The translations under genes and the position numbers were made by a program. Below, one piece after another: positions 48,330 to 60,820 of a stretch of 64,000 nt of DNA (position 1 is the stretch's first letter; each line of letters opens with the position of its first letter). Source of the stretch: Hydractinia symbiolongicarpus. Its lineage: Eukaryota > Cnidaria > Hydrozoa > Anthoathecata > Hydractiniidae. Below the pieces are notes generated by a model. The model worked only from the letters and a program-made list of their open reading frames with translations, had not been told where the DNA came from and made no database searches. The DNA is taken from the NCBI RefSeq assembly GCF_029227915.1, contig NC_079876.1, positions 24,509,328 to 24,573,327 of the forward strand. The letters run 5' to 3'.

Positions 48330-48639
48330 TTAATGCTCTTCTAGCCTCTTCTAGCTTCTAGCCTCCTCGTGTTTAAGATGGTGCAATTACCTGGGTCGTG
48401 TGTTGTCTTTCTTTCCGCATCTCTGGTTACATACTAGACTTTAGTCATTCAGTTTATATGCGTTTTCAATAGTCTACGCATTTGACCAACTCCATAACTT
48501 GCACATGGATAATGATCCATTACGTCAGTGGGACATCATATACGACCACTTGTTTAATTTAATACCTACGTGGGGCTTCGTTGCTTCCTTCAACATCATC
48601 CTCAAAATTCTATGCTTCTAGCACCACAGCCTCTCGTCT

Positions 48640-49125
48640 TCGGAAGTTTACCTGTTTTTTTGTTGCAAGGAAGGGAATTTGGCGTATAATTCTCCAAACA
48701 AGTAGGTAATTGGCTTTTCAAATCGGGTGTTCCCAAACCACTCAGCCATAATTGCCAACCAAAGACCTTTCGACAGGGTTCCCAACAACTTTTTCATGGT
48801 TAAAAGTCTAGTGTCAACACCTATAAGGTCCATGTTTTAGAAAGTAATTTGTCGTTTTTTCCTATAGGGCCTTAATCGATTTCATCCGGTTTTAAGCATG
48901 GATTTTGACTGGATTATGATAGTGGTTATCTCACTTCTAGTCAAAAAAATAGCAAATCTTCTGAGACTCACATGATGAAGCTCAAGGAGGCTATTCTTAA
49001 GGAAACCATAAACATACACCGGGTCCGTTTCCATATCTTCTGCTATATAACTTTCACTGTTCAACTCTGAGTGCTGCTTCAAAACAGGTTGGCACTGTGA
49101 GGGTTCTTTTAGATTCAACATCTCT
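48640..49125 (-). other. Two coding-like minus-strand frames, unidentified
   Basis: Frames 49,121-48,882 (79 codons) and 48,833-48,648 (61 codons) follow one another on the same strand, and both have coding-like residue composition, for example SESYIAEDMETDPVYVYGFL and MAEWFGNTRFEKPITYLFGE. No splice sites joining them, and no domain, were recognised. They may be the remnant of one transposon protein. Confidence 0.25.
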
Positions 49126-50988
49126 GAAGGGGTGTTCAGTGAATGATAGGATTTCTAAAGAGTATTCTTCTTTTATTAACGCTGTCAGCATGGTTTTTCG
49201 TTTAGTTTAGCATTTTTTCTTAGCTAAGTTGCATATCAAACATTAATGGAAAGACTGGTATTTCTTGGAGATTGTTTTTTTCTTTGGTAAGTCGTTCTTC
49301 ACCGTTCATCTTTAATCATTTTGCAGACTTGATGGATTAAATCCTTTGCTATTTCGTCTTTATAAAAAAATATTGCATTACTCAAATATTAAGTAATTAA
49401 AAATGTCTTTTCAGCACTTGGTGTTCCTTTGACCCCCAGATTAGCCTGTGGGATTATCACAGGTCATCACTTACCTTGGCACAGAAATGAATACTAGGAA
49501 TTTTATCATGCATCTACCAAAGGATAAGTTTCAGGAATTAATTAATACTACACAACTGTAGCAAGAGAGGAAGAGGTATACAAAGAAAGCATTATTTCCC
49601 TTATTGGCTCGCTGCTCTTTACTTGTAAAGGGGTTGAGTGTGGGGGACGAGTTTGGTGCGTATTCTAAGGATTAACAACAAAACTTGACAATTAATTTAT
49701 TATGGTACCCGACTTTCCCTTTGTGAGACGAAGATGGTTGCCGAGTAGCTGCGGGTGGATTTCAGCTGGGTTTTTTTTCATGGCCTGACCTATGTTGTGA
49801 AATTTAGTCTAACTGACTCGATTCGAGCATTTTGAATTTTTTTGTCTGCCTTATCAATACCAATGGAGATTTCAAAGTTGTGATAAAAGTGTTAACAAAT
49901 GCAATAATCACACAGGGTTAACGATTGCAATAATCCCAAATCAAAATATAGTCCACTATAATCTCAAATCCGCAAAAAGAAGACCCCAACCCCGTCTCCA
50001 GAGCTCCTTTACGCCTATACTATTGGGAACCCGCCCCGTTAAAATATCATAGGCGTAGAAGTGCCCTGAGATCTGTCCCTGTTTGTTGTCGGACCTTGGG
50101 CTACCATCTTTGCAACATTTATAAAATACTACCCGTTTAGCTCATATTTATTTGACAAGGAGGCGTTACCAAATGAATAAAACAAAAAAGTCTTTTCAGG
50201 TAAACGAAATTTTATTCGGACGTCCGTTTCACCCCATCCGTTCCATTCACCGACGATTAAAGAAATTGCCGTACGTCATGTATAGGCGTTGCCGGATGAT
50301 ATAGTTATAAACGATGAAACATTGGTGATTTTTTTGAATCTACGAAGTAGATGTGGCCAGCTTTAGCTATTTGTCAACCTTAAATTCGTCGGCCGTGCAA
50401 CGTCACATGTACCGTGGCAGTATTCACCACAAAAAGAACTTTATCTTTGGTATTGGGTCATTTGGTTATTCGAATTATTTATCAAAGAAAACTTAAATTA
50501 GAAACCCACGTGAAACCATAACATTTATATTTTTCACTTTCATAAAGAAATCATAAATTGAGTACAGATTGTAGCTGGAAATACATAAATTATTTATTAC
50601 CATATTACGAAAATAAAAAAATAACTCCTTAAAACATTGCGAGGCCAATAATTCAGAGATTAATACAAAAAAATATATAGAACTTCCTGATTTTATGGAG
50701 TGGGCTGTTAAAACAGCGTCCAGAATTTTTAAACTTACTTTGACACGTGCGAGAAGAGAAAATAATAAAAAATAATATACATAATACAAAAAGTTATTGC
50801 ACAATGAAAACAGCTAGGGGGGAGTAAAAGCTTTCATTAAAATAACTAACAGTTGGAGATGACGAGAAAAACGATTTTAAAGAGATTGTAGAATTTCAGA
50901 AAAGCAAACTATTATATGTTATTTCTATCAACGGATACAGTGCTTTTCTTCTGTTGAGTGACGATGAGTAAGTGAAGACATAACCAAC
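49126..50988. other. Region downstream of the V-ATPase gene
   Basis: AT-rich, without recognised genes. Minus-strand AATAAA near 50.59 kb is a possible distal poly(A) signal for the V-ATPase gene; no nearer canonical one was seen after its stop codon. Confidence 0.35.
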
Positions 50989-53900
50989 TTAACCTACTTT
51001 GTTTCCCATCTTTGCACCTGTACTCTAAAGAAAGAAAAGACGGCGATTAAATGACGACAAAATGGGAAAAATCTTTAATACTTACGACGCACAAAATTTG
51101 CATTTTTTACCCGACCGACCCACCCCCGACCATTACCCTTCCACCTTCACCCCTTTTGTTTTAAGCTCAGGATAAACGCACGCCCTTCCTCATTTCATAT
51201 AAAAACGGTATTTTAGAATACAAAGAGGACATTAGAAAAAACATGTGTTTTTTTAAACAAACCAAAAAAAGGAGATATGTTGCATGAATAGATAAAATTA
51301 AGGTATTAAAATCTTCTCCTTTAGAACATTCCCATTTTGGAAAAAGTGAAACCAATTACCTGTAATATTCCTACGATGACGCCAAACAAACCAATTGCAC
51401 TGCCGAAAATCTCCACAACTAACACCTAAAAACAATTAAGTTTAACCACAAGAAGTTTGAAAATACGGAGGCTATCTGTAACGGGGTTGTCCACAACTTT
51501 TCATGAAAGCTTTTTATTAAAAGATCTGGATCGTCTTTCAAGTCAAAGAGAGAACGGCAACTTTGTTTTTAAGTCTTTACCCTAACCTCACACATGCGTA
51601 TTGAAAAACATTATAATATTTTCGCTGTCGTAGTGGCTCCGACCTTATCTCTATTTGCCAGAATGAAGAAACAGTACATACCTTCACAAACAGCGAGCCA
51701 TTTTGTGCGTCTGCCAATGCAGCACCACTAAAACAAAAGCGTTTAAACTTTAGTGTGTCAGATATAGATGTGAATGAGGCTTTCACGTGATAGTTTGTAA
51801 CTTTGTTTACCTGCCGACGATTCCTACGCATATTCCGCAGAATAAATTTGAAAAGCCAACAGTCAAGCCGGACCCAAATATCATTAGACCTACAATAACA
51901 ATAAATAGTGATATCAGAAAATGAGCAAGGTCACAAAATCTAGCTCATTGAGCATTTATCTTTAATTTATTCGGCCCTACATATACAATTTATTTTTTTA
52001 AAAGAAGCACGATGTATGTTTTTTCAACCGCAGTATGCTCACGAAAATTTCAGCCGCAAAATATGCGTACAATAATAATTTGAAAATTTAGAATATGTTT
52101 GTGTGAAATACGAAATAAAAAAGTCTGATTCTTCTGCAATCTCTACCTGAAGTTCAGGTCGAAATTATGTTTTTAATTTGTGCGCAACTTTTAGGGATTT
52201 CCTAGTCTTTACAAGTTATGTTTTTAAAACCTACTCTTAAAGCAAATTTAATATTTTCTCAAAGTCAAAATCTGTATGCGTTGAAAACCAGACGTTCATT
52301 TAGGTCGTTTATGAAGAAAATGTCGTGACATGCAGCGGTAAGCAGATCACAAATGTTGGGGGATATATACTATAAAACTTTGGTGCACAATACATCTTTC
52401 CACACGGCCGTGACGTTATATATTACTTACCAGAAGAGTAATTGATTCGAACAGCTCTATAATTTCCATGTTCTATCAGCGTTTTTTGATCGAATGACTA
52501 AAAGATATGTAAATAGTCGCGGTAACAATTTCAAAACAGTTTCAAAATGATTTAAGTTCACGGATGCAACATAAAAATCACGAGTTCGGGAAAGTCTCAA
52601 CATTAGCCTCAACATACACATTGTAGCTACTGTTAATCTGCATAAACATGCTCATTTGTCTCAAAGACAATTTACAAAATCCTTTCGAAAAAATAGGTTA
52701 AGCATCTTAGGGCGGGATCAATTTCTTGCTTAATTTTAAAATGTACAGTACTCAAGTATACATAACATTTAACATACCTCGATGTTACTAGACAGAACAA
52801 TTGACATAATAATACCATAGATTGCAACAGCTTCGCAAAAAATGATGCTAAAATAATAAATGCAGAAAAAATTTATTTCAGTACATGCAATTTTTACAAC
52901 ACAAGGAACATTGTTGTATCTACATTCCCAAATATTATACTACATACCTAACAAGATTTTTAGTTTTAATTCGTGGAGCTTTGACACCACCACCCAAGAT
53001 GCTAGCACCAGTAGTGAAGATACCACTATAGACAAAGAGTATGTGTTAACTACACACAATACAAAACAGATTATATTTCAAGGGGATTTTAAAAATAACT
53101 TACAATGCTGCACCAACAACAGAGAGAGATATTGACAATCCAATACCCATTGCTGCCCACATGTAAGGTGAGGTTTGACCAAGAAACCTACATTTTATAT
53201 ACAGTAAAACAAATTGAAGCATATTTTCTCGGGGGTATCAACAAAAAGAAGAAGCCAGCCTTTCCATGGTACGTTTGCCCTTAACAATGCAAGCACACCA
53301 ACAGCACTTAATATCTGCATTTTTTGGGTAAAAATGGCTGGGAGAAAGAAGTAAATCGCTTTTAGCCATTTGTGAAGTGAGATGTGATGTCCAGAAAGTA
53401 CACAAACTCGGAAGGAAATAAAACTTACTTGAAAAAAATTAAATTTGGGAATTTGGATTTTATTTCCTATGTGTAAAACATGGCATCAATCATACAATCA
53501 TCTAGTACAACTTACCATCCAAAATCAAATCTTGAACCTTGACCTGTCAGCACATAATACAGACCTAAAAAGGGATCAGTTCCACATAAAAAAACAAACC
53601 ATTAATTGAACATTCAATAATCCCCAATAACATAAATTAAAAATTTTCAACATAGAAATTTCCATATAAAATTGATGTGCTTGTAAGAATCTCTTTAATA
53701 ATAGCCGTATTTTGTCTGTGTGTCCGCGAGAGCCGCGTCCCGTAACGGAATCATGAAATTTTTAAAATGCGCACCAATACCAAATGCGATATATTTTTGT
53801 CCACTTTCTTGCAACAGATAAATTTAAAGGACGGCCGAACCCGTAGATTTTTCCACGGGCTAACGACTAGTTGTTGCATATAATAGTTAAATATTCTGAA

Positions 53901-56760
53901 AAACAGTGCGGCAAAAAGAAATAATATTTTGATGACACCAACAGCCTTTCAACTTGTTTAGCACCAGCAAAAATTTGCTAACGTGAAATGCCATTTGCTT
54001 GCTTCATGTCAATAAAATTGTGTTTCATGTAAGCAATTTATATTTTGTGTTGGGATCATATTCTATCCAATCTTTCAACGCTAACCCAATGCTTGGTCTT
54101 CCTGTTTGTAAACAAAGTGCTCTGGCCAAAGCATTAAATGATTGGCCAGCTTAACTATCAAAGTTTGCATCCACTGCCTTTAAAGATGGGCCACCAATTC
54201 CAATTGTAGTTTTTATAGTGTCTTTGAATAAAAAAATCTTGCCTTTTAGATGGGTCACCAATCCAAACTCTCAACGTTTCTTCTTGTAACGTTTTTTAAA
54301 TGGAAAATAGTGACATTTAAAGAAAATTTACATAGAGCAACACCAAATTGAATTTTCTTTATGCACTAAAATTCTCATTTCATAAATTATTTTTTGTTTT
54401 TAAAATGACCCAACTTAATTCAGTATCATTACACCACCACACCACATATAGCTACAAAGAATTTGGCAGCGCTGCTAGTGGATTACGTTCGATCAATGAC
54501 TTACAAGAATACAAGCGTGCATAAACAACCTTGCTAATATATCTCTAGTATAATAAATAGTTTATTAATTAATTAATTAATTAATTAATTAATTAATTAA
54601 TCAATTAATTAATTAATTAATTAATTAATTAAATAATAGTGATTAAATTCACAATGAAACAGAATATTTTTATTTACTTTGCTTATGTCCTTGGGTACTT
54701 GCCACAGATAAATTCTGTTTGTTAAGATGTTGCTTGAGATTTAATTTTAAGAAATTAATGTTTTTGATATGATTTTTACCAACGTCTTATTTCTACTAGT
54801 TTTATCTGATTTCTACAATTAAAAATTCTTATAACAACTTAGTTTAACCTCAGTGATTTTAGCACGTTGTTTTGGGGGGAGTCACTAGTAAACGTCACAA
54901 AATTACAGGGCTTTTTGGGCGAGCTTACTTTTTTAAAAAATCAAAATTTTGCCAGAAAAAGCGTGCATCAATTTTAAAAGTAAAATAAAACTTCTGTTTT
55001 GATTGTAGTAAAGCACCAATATTTTATTAACATGTATTTCCTAGTGACGAATATGCCAACTCCTCAATCTCCAAGTATTTCCAGTTTTAATGATGTACAA
55101 CACTGGCTCGTTAGAGATAGTTGAGAACTTCTGTTACTTAGGTGATATGTTGGGCAGTAAAGGGGGTGTTGGAAGAAGTGTTACTTGCAGGATAGGTTTT
55201 GCTTGGAAAAAGTTCAGAGAGTTACTTCCTTTGTTGACTAGCAGAGTCCTGTCAATTGAGGTAAAAGGTAGGTTGTATGAGGCCTGTGTAAGAAGTGTTA
55301 TGTTGTACGGTAGTGAGACATGTGCAGTGAAGCAGGAAGATCTTGACCGTTTAGAAAGGAATGATATGAGAATGGTTAGGTGGATGTGTAACGCCAGTTT
55401 GGGAGACAGAAAGAGTTCAGATGAGCTAAGAAGCAGGCTAAGTCTCCGTAGAATTAAAGATGTTATCCAGATAAGAAGATTGAATTGGCTGGGGCACTTT
55501 GAAAGAATGGAGGAGGATAATTGGGTAAGAGAGTGTAGAGACTTGATAGTTCCTGGGGCAAAGCCCAGAGGAAGACCGAGAAAGACTTAACAGGAGGTTA
55601 TAAGGACAGACTTGATACAGCGGAAGTTGAGTTTAGATCTAACACAGTCTAGATCAGATTGAAGAGGGTCATTAATGTACCCCGTCCAACCCATGCTAGC
55701 ATGGAAAAAGGACGTTAAGCCGAGAATGATGATGATGATGACAGGAATGTTATTTAGCTGTTTATTAAAACCAGGACATCAAGCAAAAAGTCCTGAATAT
55801 TTGTTGTTGGTGACTTTATTTGATGCAATTTGCTCAAAAAATATATAAAGTCACACAATTCTGTAATACTTTTAAAGTTGTTTTTTTTATGCAGAGTCAA
55901 TTAAATGGAAACAGCTTGTTTTAAATTTTAGGAATAATTGAGCAAGTTTGAGAGCTATCAGCGAAAAAAAAGCGAATTTTAATCAAAATGTTGACTGCAC
56001 TTAAAAATACATTTTCAGCAGGTCGGTCTGCAGTTTGAAAAAAAAATATGCTAAGGATTGAGAAATTTCAAAAATTTGTTCGTAGCCTGAAAATTCTTCG
56101 TCTTTTGCTAGCATAATTCCTCTTGTCATAAATTCTGATAACTTTTAGGTTAAACATAATGGAGATGCAGCTTAAAAACAATCATAACTCATAAATTCAC
56201 ACTATAACATAAAATTTGTTTCCACCAGTAATTGATTGAAAGTATCATATATAAACACATGGACATTCAGTTGTGTCTGTGTGGGAGCGACACACCAGAA
56301 TATAAACAGGAAAGTTTATGATTTGAAATAAAATATGCAACAAAAATACTCAGATATGGAATTTCAAACAATGAGAAATTATGAACATCATATAAAAGCT
56401 GCAACCAGATACTCAAATACTCACTTTTAAGGAATGAGAATTTCCAAGCAGGTATGGCAAATACGCACTTATAAACACAAGAATTTACGATCATTAGTTG
56501 CAATGAAGATCGGTGGATAGTTGCGTATCTGCATTGCAGTTTTTTTTCAAATCATAAATTTTTCTGCATTTATTGTAGCTAGCTTTAGCTGTGTCTGTGT
56601 AAAAAAACTTTTAATATTTAACCAGGTAGCTAACACACTTTATCATCATGTACCAGCTGGAAGAAGAGCTGTCTTGGCATAAAAACATACCTGCAGCGGC
56701 TAGAAGAAACACTCCAATGCTGTATACATAACCATAATGCTGATAATAGCCTGTGGCCAT
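50989..56760 (-). CDS. ATP6V0B: V-type proton ATPase 21 kDa proteolipid subunit c'' (ten exons)
   Basis: The gene codes a 214-residue subunit of the membrane V0 ring, which carries protons across endosomal, lysosomal and plasma membranes; human ATP6V0B has 205. Coding exons: 56691-56760, 53516-53564, 53104-53187, 52948-53025, 52778-52847, 52431-52497, 51811-51889, 51682-51727, 51360-51425 and 50989-51024. All junctions are GT..AG and keep frame. Diagnostic blocks are [56 protein letters not shown] and [13 protein letters not shown]. The glutamates in FCEAVAIYG (residue 99) and VEIFGSAIG (residue 186), at the positions known to take part in proton transfer, are both present. The short N-terminus ([20 protein letters not shown]) is lineage-specific. 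The first intron, 3.1 kb, hosts a LINE and a Helitron. Start chosen as the only ATG before the phase-1 donor. Confidence 0.95.
53690..53870 (+). mobile_element. Short Helitron, 181 bp, in V-ATPase intron 1
   Basis: It starts TCTCTTTAATAATAGCCG after host A and ends with the family hairpin (CCCGTAGATTTTTCCACGGG), then CTAACGA and CTAG before host T. It is oriented opposite to the host gene. Its right end is nearly identical to those at 8.81 and 20.94 kb, and its 5' end is closest to the one at 12,242. Confidence 0.7.
54030..54300 (-). other. Coding-like remnant in V-ATPase intron 1
   Basis: The minus strand contains [16 protein letters not shown], a stop, and then [20 protein letters not shown] and [13 protein letters not shown] in one frame. 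The composition is protein-like but the family is unknown. An old transposon is the simplest reading. Confidence 0.25.
54555..54633. repeat. (TTAA)n microsatellite
   Basis: About 19 copies of the tetranucleotide AATT/TTAA with a single T-to-C interruption near 54,602, within V-ATPase intron 1. Confidence 0.95.
55090..55745 (+). mobile_element. LINE 3' part with open reverse transcriptase C-terminus
   Basis: A 166-codon open frame at 55,090-55,590 reads [70 protein letters not shown] and [16 protein letters not shown], then [12 protein letters not shown]. This is the well-known C-terminal end of a widespread class of invertebrate LINE proteins. After its stop, CCCATGCTAGCATGG, GGACGTTAAGCCGAG and an (ATG)n tail form the element's 3' end. 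The catalytic core is missing, as expected for 5' truncation at insertion. The frame is intact and the insertion is in V-ATPase intron 1 in the opposite sense, so it is fairly young. Confidence 0.85.
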
Positions 56761-56898
56761 AATTTAGGTCCTTAAAAACGAGAAAGACGTCGTCACAAAG
56801 ACAAGGTTTTTCTTTATTTCCACAGACTTCTAACTTTTTCAAGATGGCGCAGATGAGCGAATGTTTATTGTTTTGTGTAAAAGTACCGAGCAAAACAC

Positions 56899-56910
56899 CT
56901 TCACGTGACT
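56899..56910. promoter_or_regulatory. CLEAR-type E-box upstream of the V-ATPase gene
   Basis: TTCACGTGAC at 56,900-56,909 differs at one base from GTCACGTGAC, the CLEAR element bound by TFEB/MITF-class factors in lysosomal and V-ATPase genes of vertebrates. It lies about 140 bp upstream of the start codon, in a small GC-richer island (56.92-56.97 kb) unlike the AT-rich surroundings. The position and island fit a promoter; binding is inferred. Confidence 0.5.
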
Positions 56911-59900
56911 TAAGAAAACCCAGCGCGCGGCCCCCCGTTGACGAGAGGGCAAAGGGGTGGGGTGGGCATTATATTTTAAATTTGAATCAACATTATTATT
57001 GTCGTCCTTGTCCAATCACTACGCTCCTTATCTAATGATATATTGAACGCCAGGAACAATATATAAGCGAAGGAAAGATCTAAAAAACAGTTTTCGTTAG
57101 TGTGTACAACAAACTAACTCACTTTACAACCTCTCTGCGTCTACTATCAAGGCTTTTAAAATTAGCCAGCAGTAGTTACTAAGATGTTTGTAATTTAGTC
57201 AGTAAAGAGTGACTTAACTTTGTGTAGTAACTAATACTTTTTGCGACCAAAAAATTGACTGACTTTTTACTGATGAGGTATCTCATAAATTTGTTAACAC
57301 GAAAAGCAAATCAAAAGTCAACAAATCCAGATACAGTAAAACCTCCTCTACCAGACACTTTTTACCTGGAACGAATGAAAAAGACAGATAACAAAACTTC
57401 TATGTAGCGGAAACTTTAAGGGACGTTATATCAAGATTTCAAAGCTTTACGTTACTCCTAGAACTGACCTCTCTGGAGCGTACGCGTACAAAAACGACGT
57501 AGTCGTCGCATGTAGTAGCTATATTTACTAAAAGTGCGTAAAATGAAGATTCACAGTCCAAAAAATACTAGACTACAGCAGTAAAATAATTCTTTCAAAG
57601 AATTTTGTCTATATTTTCCTTTTTCGGGGTTATAATAATGAAATCTCCTATAAATATCTTTTTTTCTTTTTGAAATTAAAGGTACCATAACATATTGTCT
57701 TTTTCTTGCTCCCAACACAACTGTCCTCCTGACAAACACTTTGCAATTCATTTCACAATACACCCCAAGAGTAGGTGTTTGAAGCAATGTAAGCCAATAT
57801 GGGAAAAACCTCTATGTAGCGGAATCCTTTTAGTGGTATCCGCTATAAAAGGTTAGTTGTAACAAAATTAATTATCTGGTCCGAAAAATTGTTGAAATAA
57901 ATACTTAGTTACAAAGATCACACCCACATTTTTTTCTATTTTATGCAGGTTCGCGGGTCGTTGTGTCAATTGTTTCGCGAATATCGCAGTAACTGCGGCC
58001 ATCGTATTTCCAACTTCCTTCACACCTGCCTTACGCACATGCCTAAGTAGAAGTTTGACAAACTTTCCGCTGCGGAGCATTTGATCCTCAGGTCAGGCGA
58101 TAATGTTTTGCCATTTTCAAGATGGCGAAAAAACTTCCATTATCCAGAAAATTATGCACAGAATTGAAGTTTCAGCTATTTTTTCAATGCTTGTAATTAA
58201 CGAAAATGTTAAATAGTTTAATAACGACATACCTACAGTTTGCTGTTCTAAGATATACTTTAATGTTACTAATTTCGCCGGTAGTTTTGTCGGCCTAAAA
58301 GTACCCGCAAAACAAACTTTTAACTTCACAAAAAAAGTCTTGAGCTTTTATCTTCATGTTTTTTTTAAAATCTTAGGTTTGTACTGCCAGTGCAGCTGAA
58401 TAATAACTTTGAATCAACATTTTCCAACGCCTCTAAGCCTGACCCTTCCTGTTGGTATTTAGTTACATAAATTTTGTGTAGACCTTAATGATAGTATTTT
58501 TTGCAGCTCGGAAAACGTAAACACAGCGAATTGTTGTCGATAAAAAAGATTCCCGGTTAGTAATTTTGGCAAACGATGTGAGAACGGATTTTCCTCAATA
58601 ATGTATAGCACATGATTCTTTATTATAATTTTATTATTATAAGTTATATAAACATGTGTGAAAAACACGAGATAAAACTTGAATAACATGTTACCAAAAA
58701 ATTAAACGCGATAAATTAATAAGAGTATAAATTAGTACTGCAAAATTAAGAGATCATTTCTAGTAACTTTAACCTAGCAGGTATTGGTTCCTGCTTGGAG
58801 AAAGAAATTCAAAATCTGTCTTTCTTTCTCCAAGGTTCCTGTAACACTTATATTCTTCATCACATTTTCTTACTGCACTTTTATCTCTCAGTTTTTAAAA
58901 ACATTTTGAAGCCGCTATGAATTTTTGGAAGTTTTATAAATATGTTTGTTGCTGTTATATAGAAAGGACAACCTTGTCAATAGGATCTCGTGGCCCATGA
59001 GCCGTTTTTACAGACAACTTTATCAACAAGACAAAATGCCATGGGAACGAGGCTGTAGTAAGGAATGACACTTTGGTATGACCCTAAAGATATAATATAA
59101 ACAATAAATCTCTACGGGTTGACATACTTTTAAATTGAGAACTTTATATCGTTCGAACTTTTAGACGCAACCTTTCAATATCCGAATACGTAAAAAACCA
59201 TCTGACCTAGGCGGGCTGACTCATGTTTACAAGGAAAATTTTAATCCCGCCTTGCCGGGATTGCGGAAAATTTGCTGATCTCTCGGCAAAGCGACCCTTT
59301 TCTCACGTGAGCACGTTTTATTTTTAGTGTTGGTTTAATAGAGTTTTCGTCGAGCCAGTGCGGTCAACCGGACAAGTTTATTTCATAATACCATCCCCTT
59401 AAAAGATACTCCACAAAACATTTACTGATAAAATCGAAATGAAATTTTTATCACAAAAGATTTGGGAAGGTCTGCCTTCTTCTTTCACTCTCTGTTTCTC
59501 TTATTATTGTGAAAGTTAAAAGGAACCCGAGGTTTAAAATAACGTTGGACTTATATTATGGAGCTTAAAAGTTTGTAAACAAGTATTTTTAAGTTTTTTT
59601 AGTTCTCAAAACATTCACAATTAAAAAATTTCAGATTTAATTATACTGCATAAATTATGACGTCATATCTAAGGAAAAGCAAATTTTTACATTTCCTGTC
59701 ATCAGTAATTTTAGACCTGGTAAGGGATGTGCATTGAAACTTTATCAATGCGTTGATATTATAAAGGTGAATTGATTAAAATTTTTTGCCAAAATGACAT
59801 GCTCGTTGCTCGTTCCAGGCCTCCTGATTTTTGCTGACGACCCCATAACTTGGGATCAGCATGTCGGTTTGTTATACCTCGGGTCCCCTTCAAAAAAGTT

Positions 59901-60820
59901 GTACTCCCCTGGTTTTTATTTAACATGCAGAACAGTTAGACCTTGTACTTTCGATATTTTAATAAAAAATATTTTTATTATTAAAATTACAGAGTCAAGG
60001 GGAAAACCTGTACTGAGTAGAAACATGACGTTATCTTTACATAGCTCTTTATTGGATTAATATAATGAATGAGTTTCTAGCCAACTATAGTCTGCTTTAG
60101 TCTCAGTTTAAGAGGGAATTTTCTTCGATTGCTCTATATAGTACCCAATAAAGGGGTAAGATGAAATAGACGTGGGTCATCTATTAAAACTTAACATTTG
60201 TTGGGGTTGGAACAATTGAGAGGGAGGGAATGGGCGGGGGGGGGGGGGAGGGTGATCGAAAATCAGGATATTTTTATTCGCTATGCAATTGTTCTTAATA
60301 TTCTTTTCTTCAGACATTTTGCATCCAAATATACAATTTAACAAAATGATTACAGGTAAAAGTGAATTGACTAAAGGGTTGATGATGTAAATGATATAAA
60401 TTTTCAATAAATTCAAAAAATAGACAGGATTGGAATAACCTCGGGGATGGTTGATTGGACGGAATTCAAAATAAACAATTCTGGAAGACGATTATTTGTG
60501 TATTAGGGGGGTGTTTATTTATTTGGCAGATGACTTTCTCTGGTATGGTTTCTACATCGAAACAATAAAGGCAGATAAAAATCATTTTATGAAGTTTCGT
60601 TTGTTATACTATTATTTCAATAGACAATACAATTGAACCGAAATTAATTATTTCCTAAGCAGCCTGTGTAACTTGCTTTCAGTAGTTATTATAAAGCTTA
60701 ATATCTGACAGGAGCTGATAAAAATATATAGCGTATACAGTCTTGCATCATTTTTTGCTCATTGGCATTTTTCTTGATTTCAAGCAACATCCTTATCCTG
60801 AGAATTATTTAGCTGTGGTT
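56911..60820. other. Intergenic stretch between two divergent genes
   Basis: The V-ATPase gene points left and the CRD gene points right. The start of the interval is a GC-richer promoter-like island, and the rest is AT-rich. A block near 57.33-57.85 kb has CAGTAAAACCTC and two copies of 'ctatgtagcgga', perhaps a decayed pogo/Tigger-like MITE. A 14-bp-stem hairpin is at 58.79 kb. Open frames show no domains. Confidence 0.4.
58794..58834. repeat. Perfect 14-bp inverted repeat
   Basis: CTTGGAGAAAGAAA at 58,794-58,807 and its exact complement at 58,821-58,834 flank a 13-base loop. No T run or terminator-like context follows and its role is unknown. Confidence 0.7.

Noticed and set aside
60230-60253. 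G-rich run as a quadruplex promoter element
   Set aside because: A single homopolymer-like run in intergenic DNA about 570 bp from the nearest start codon; nothing else supports function.
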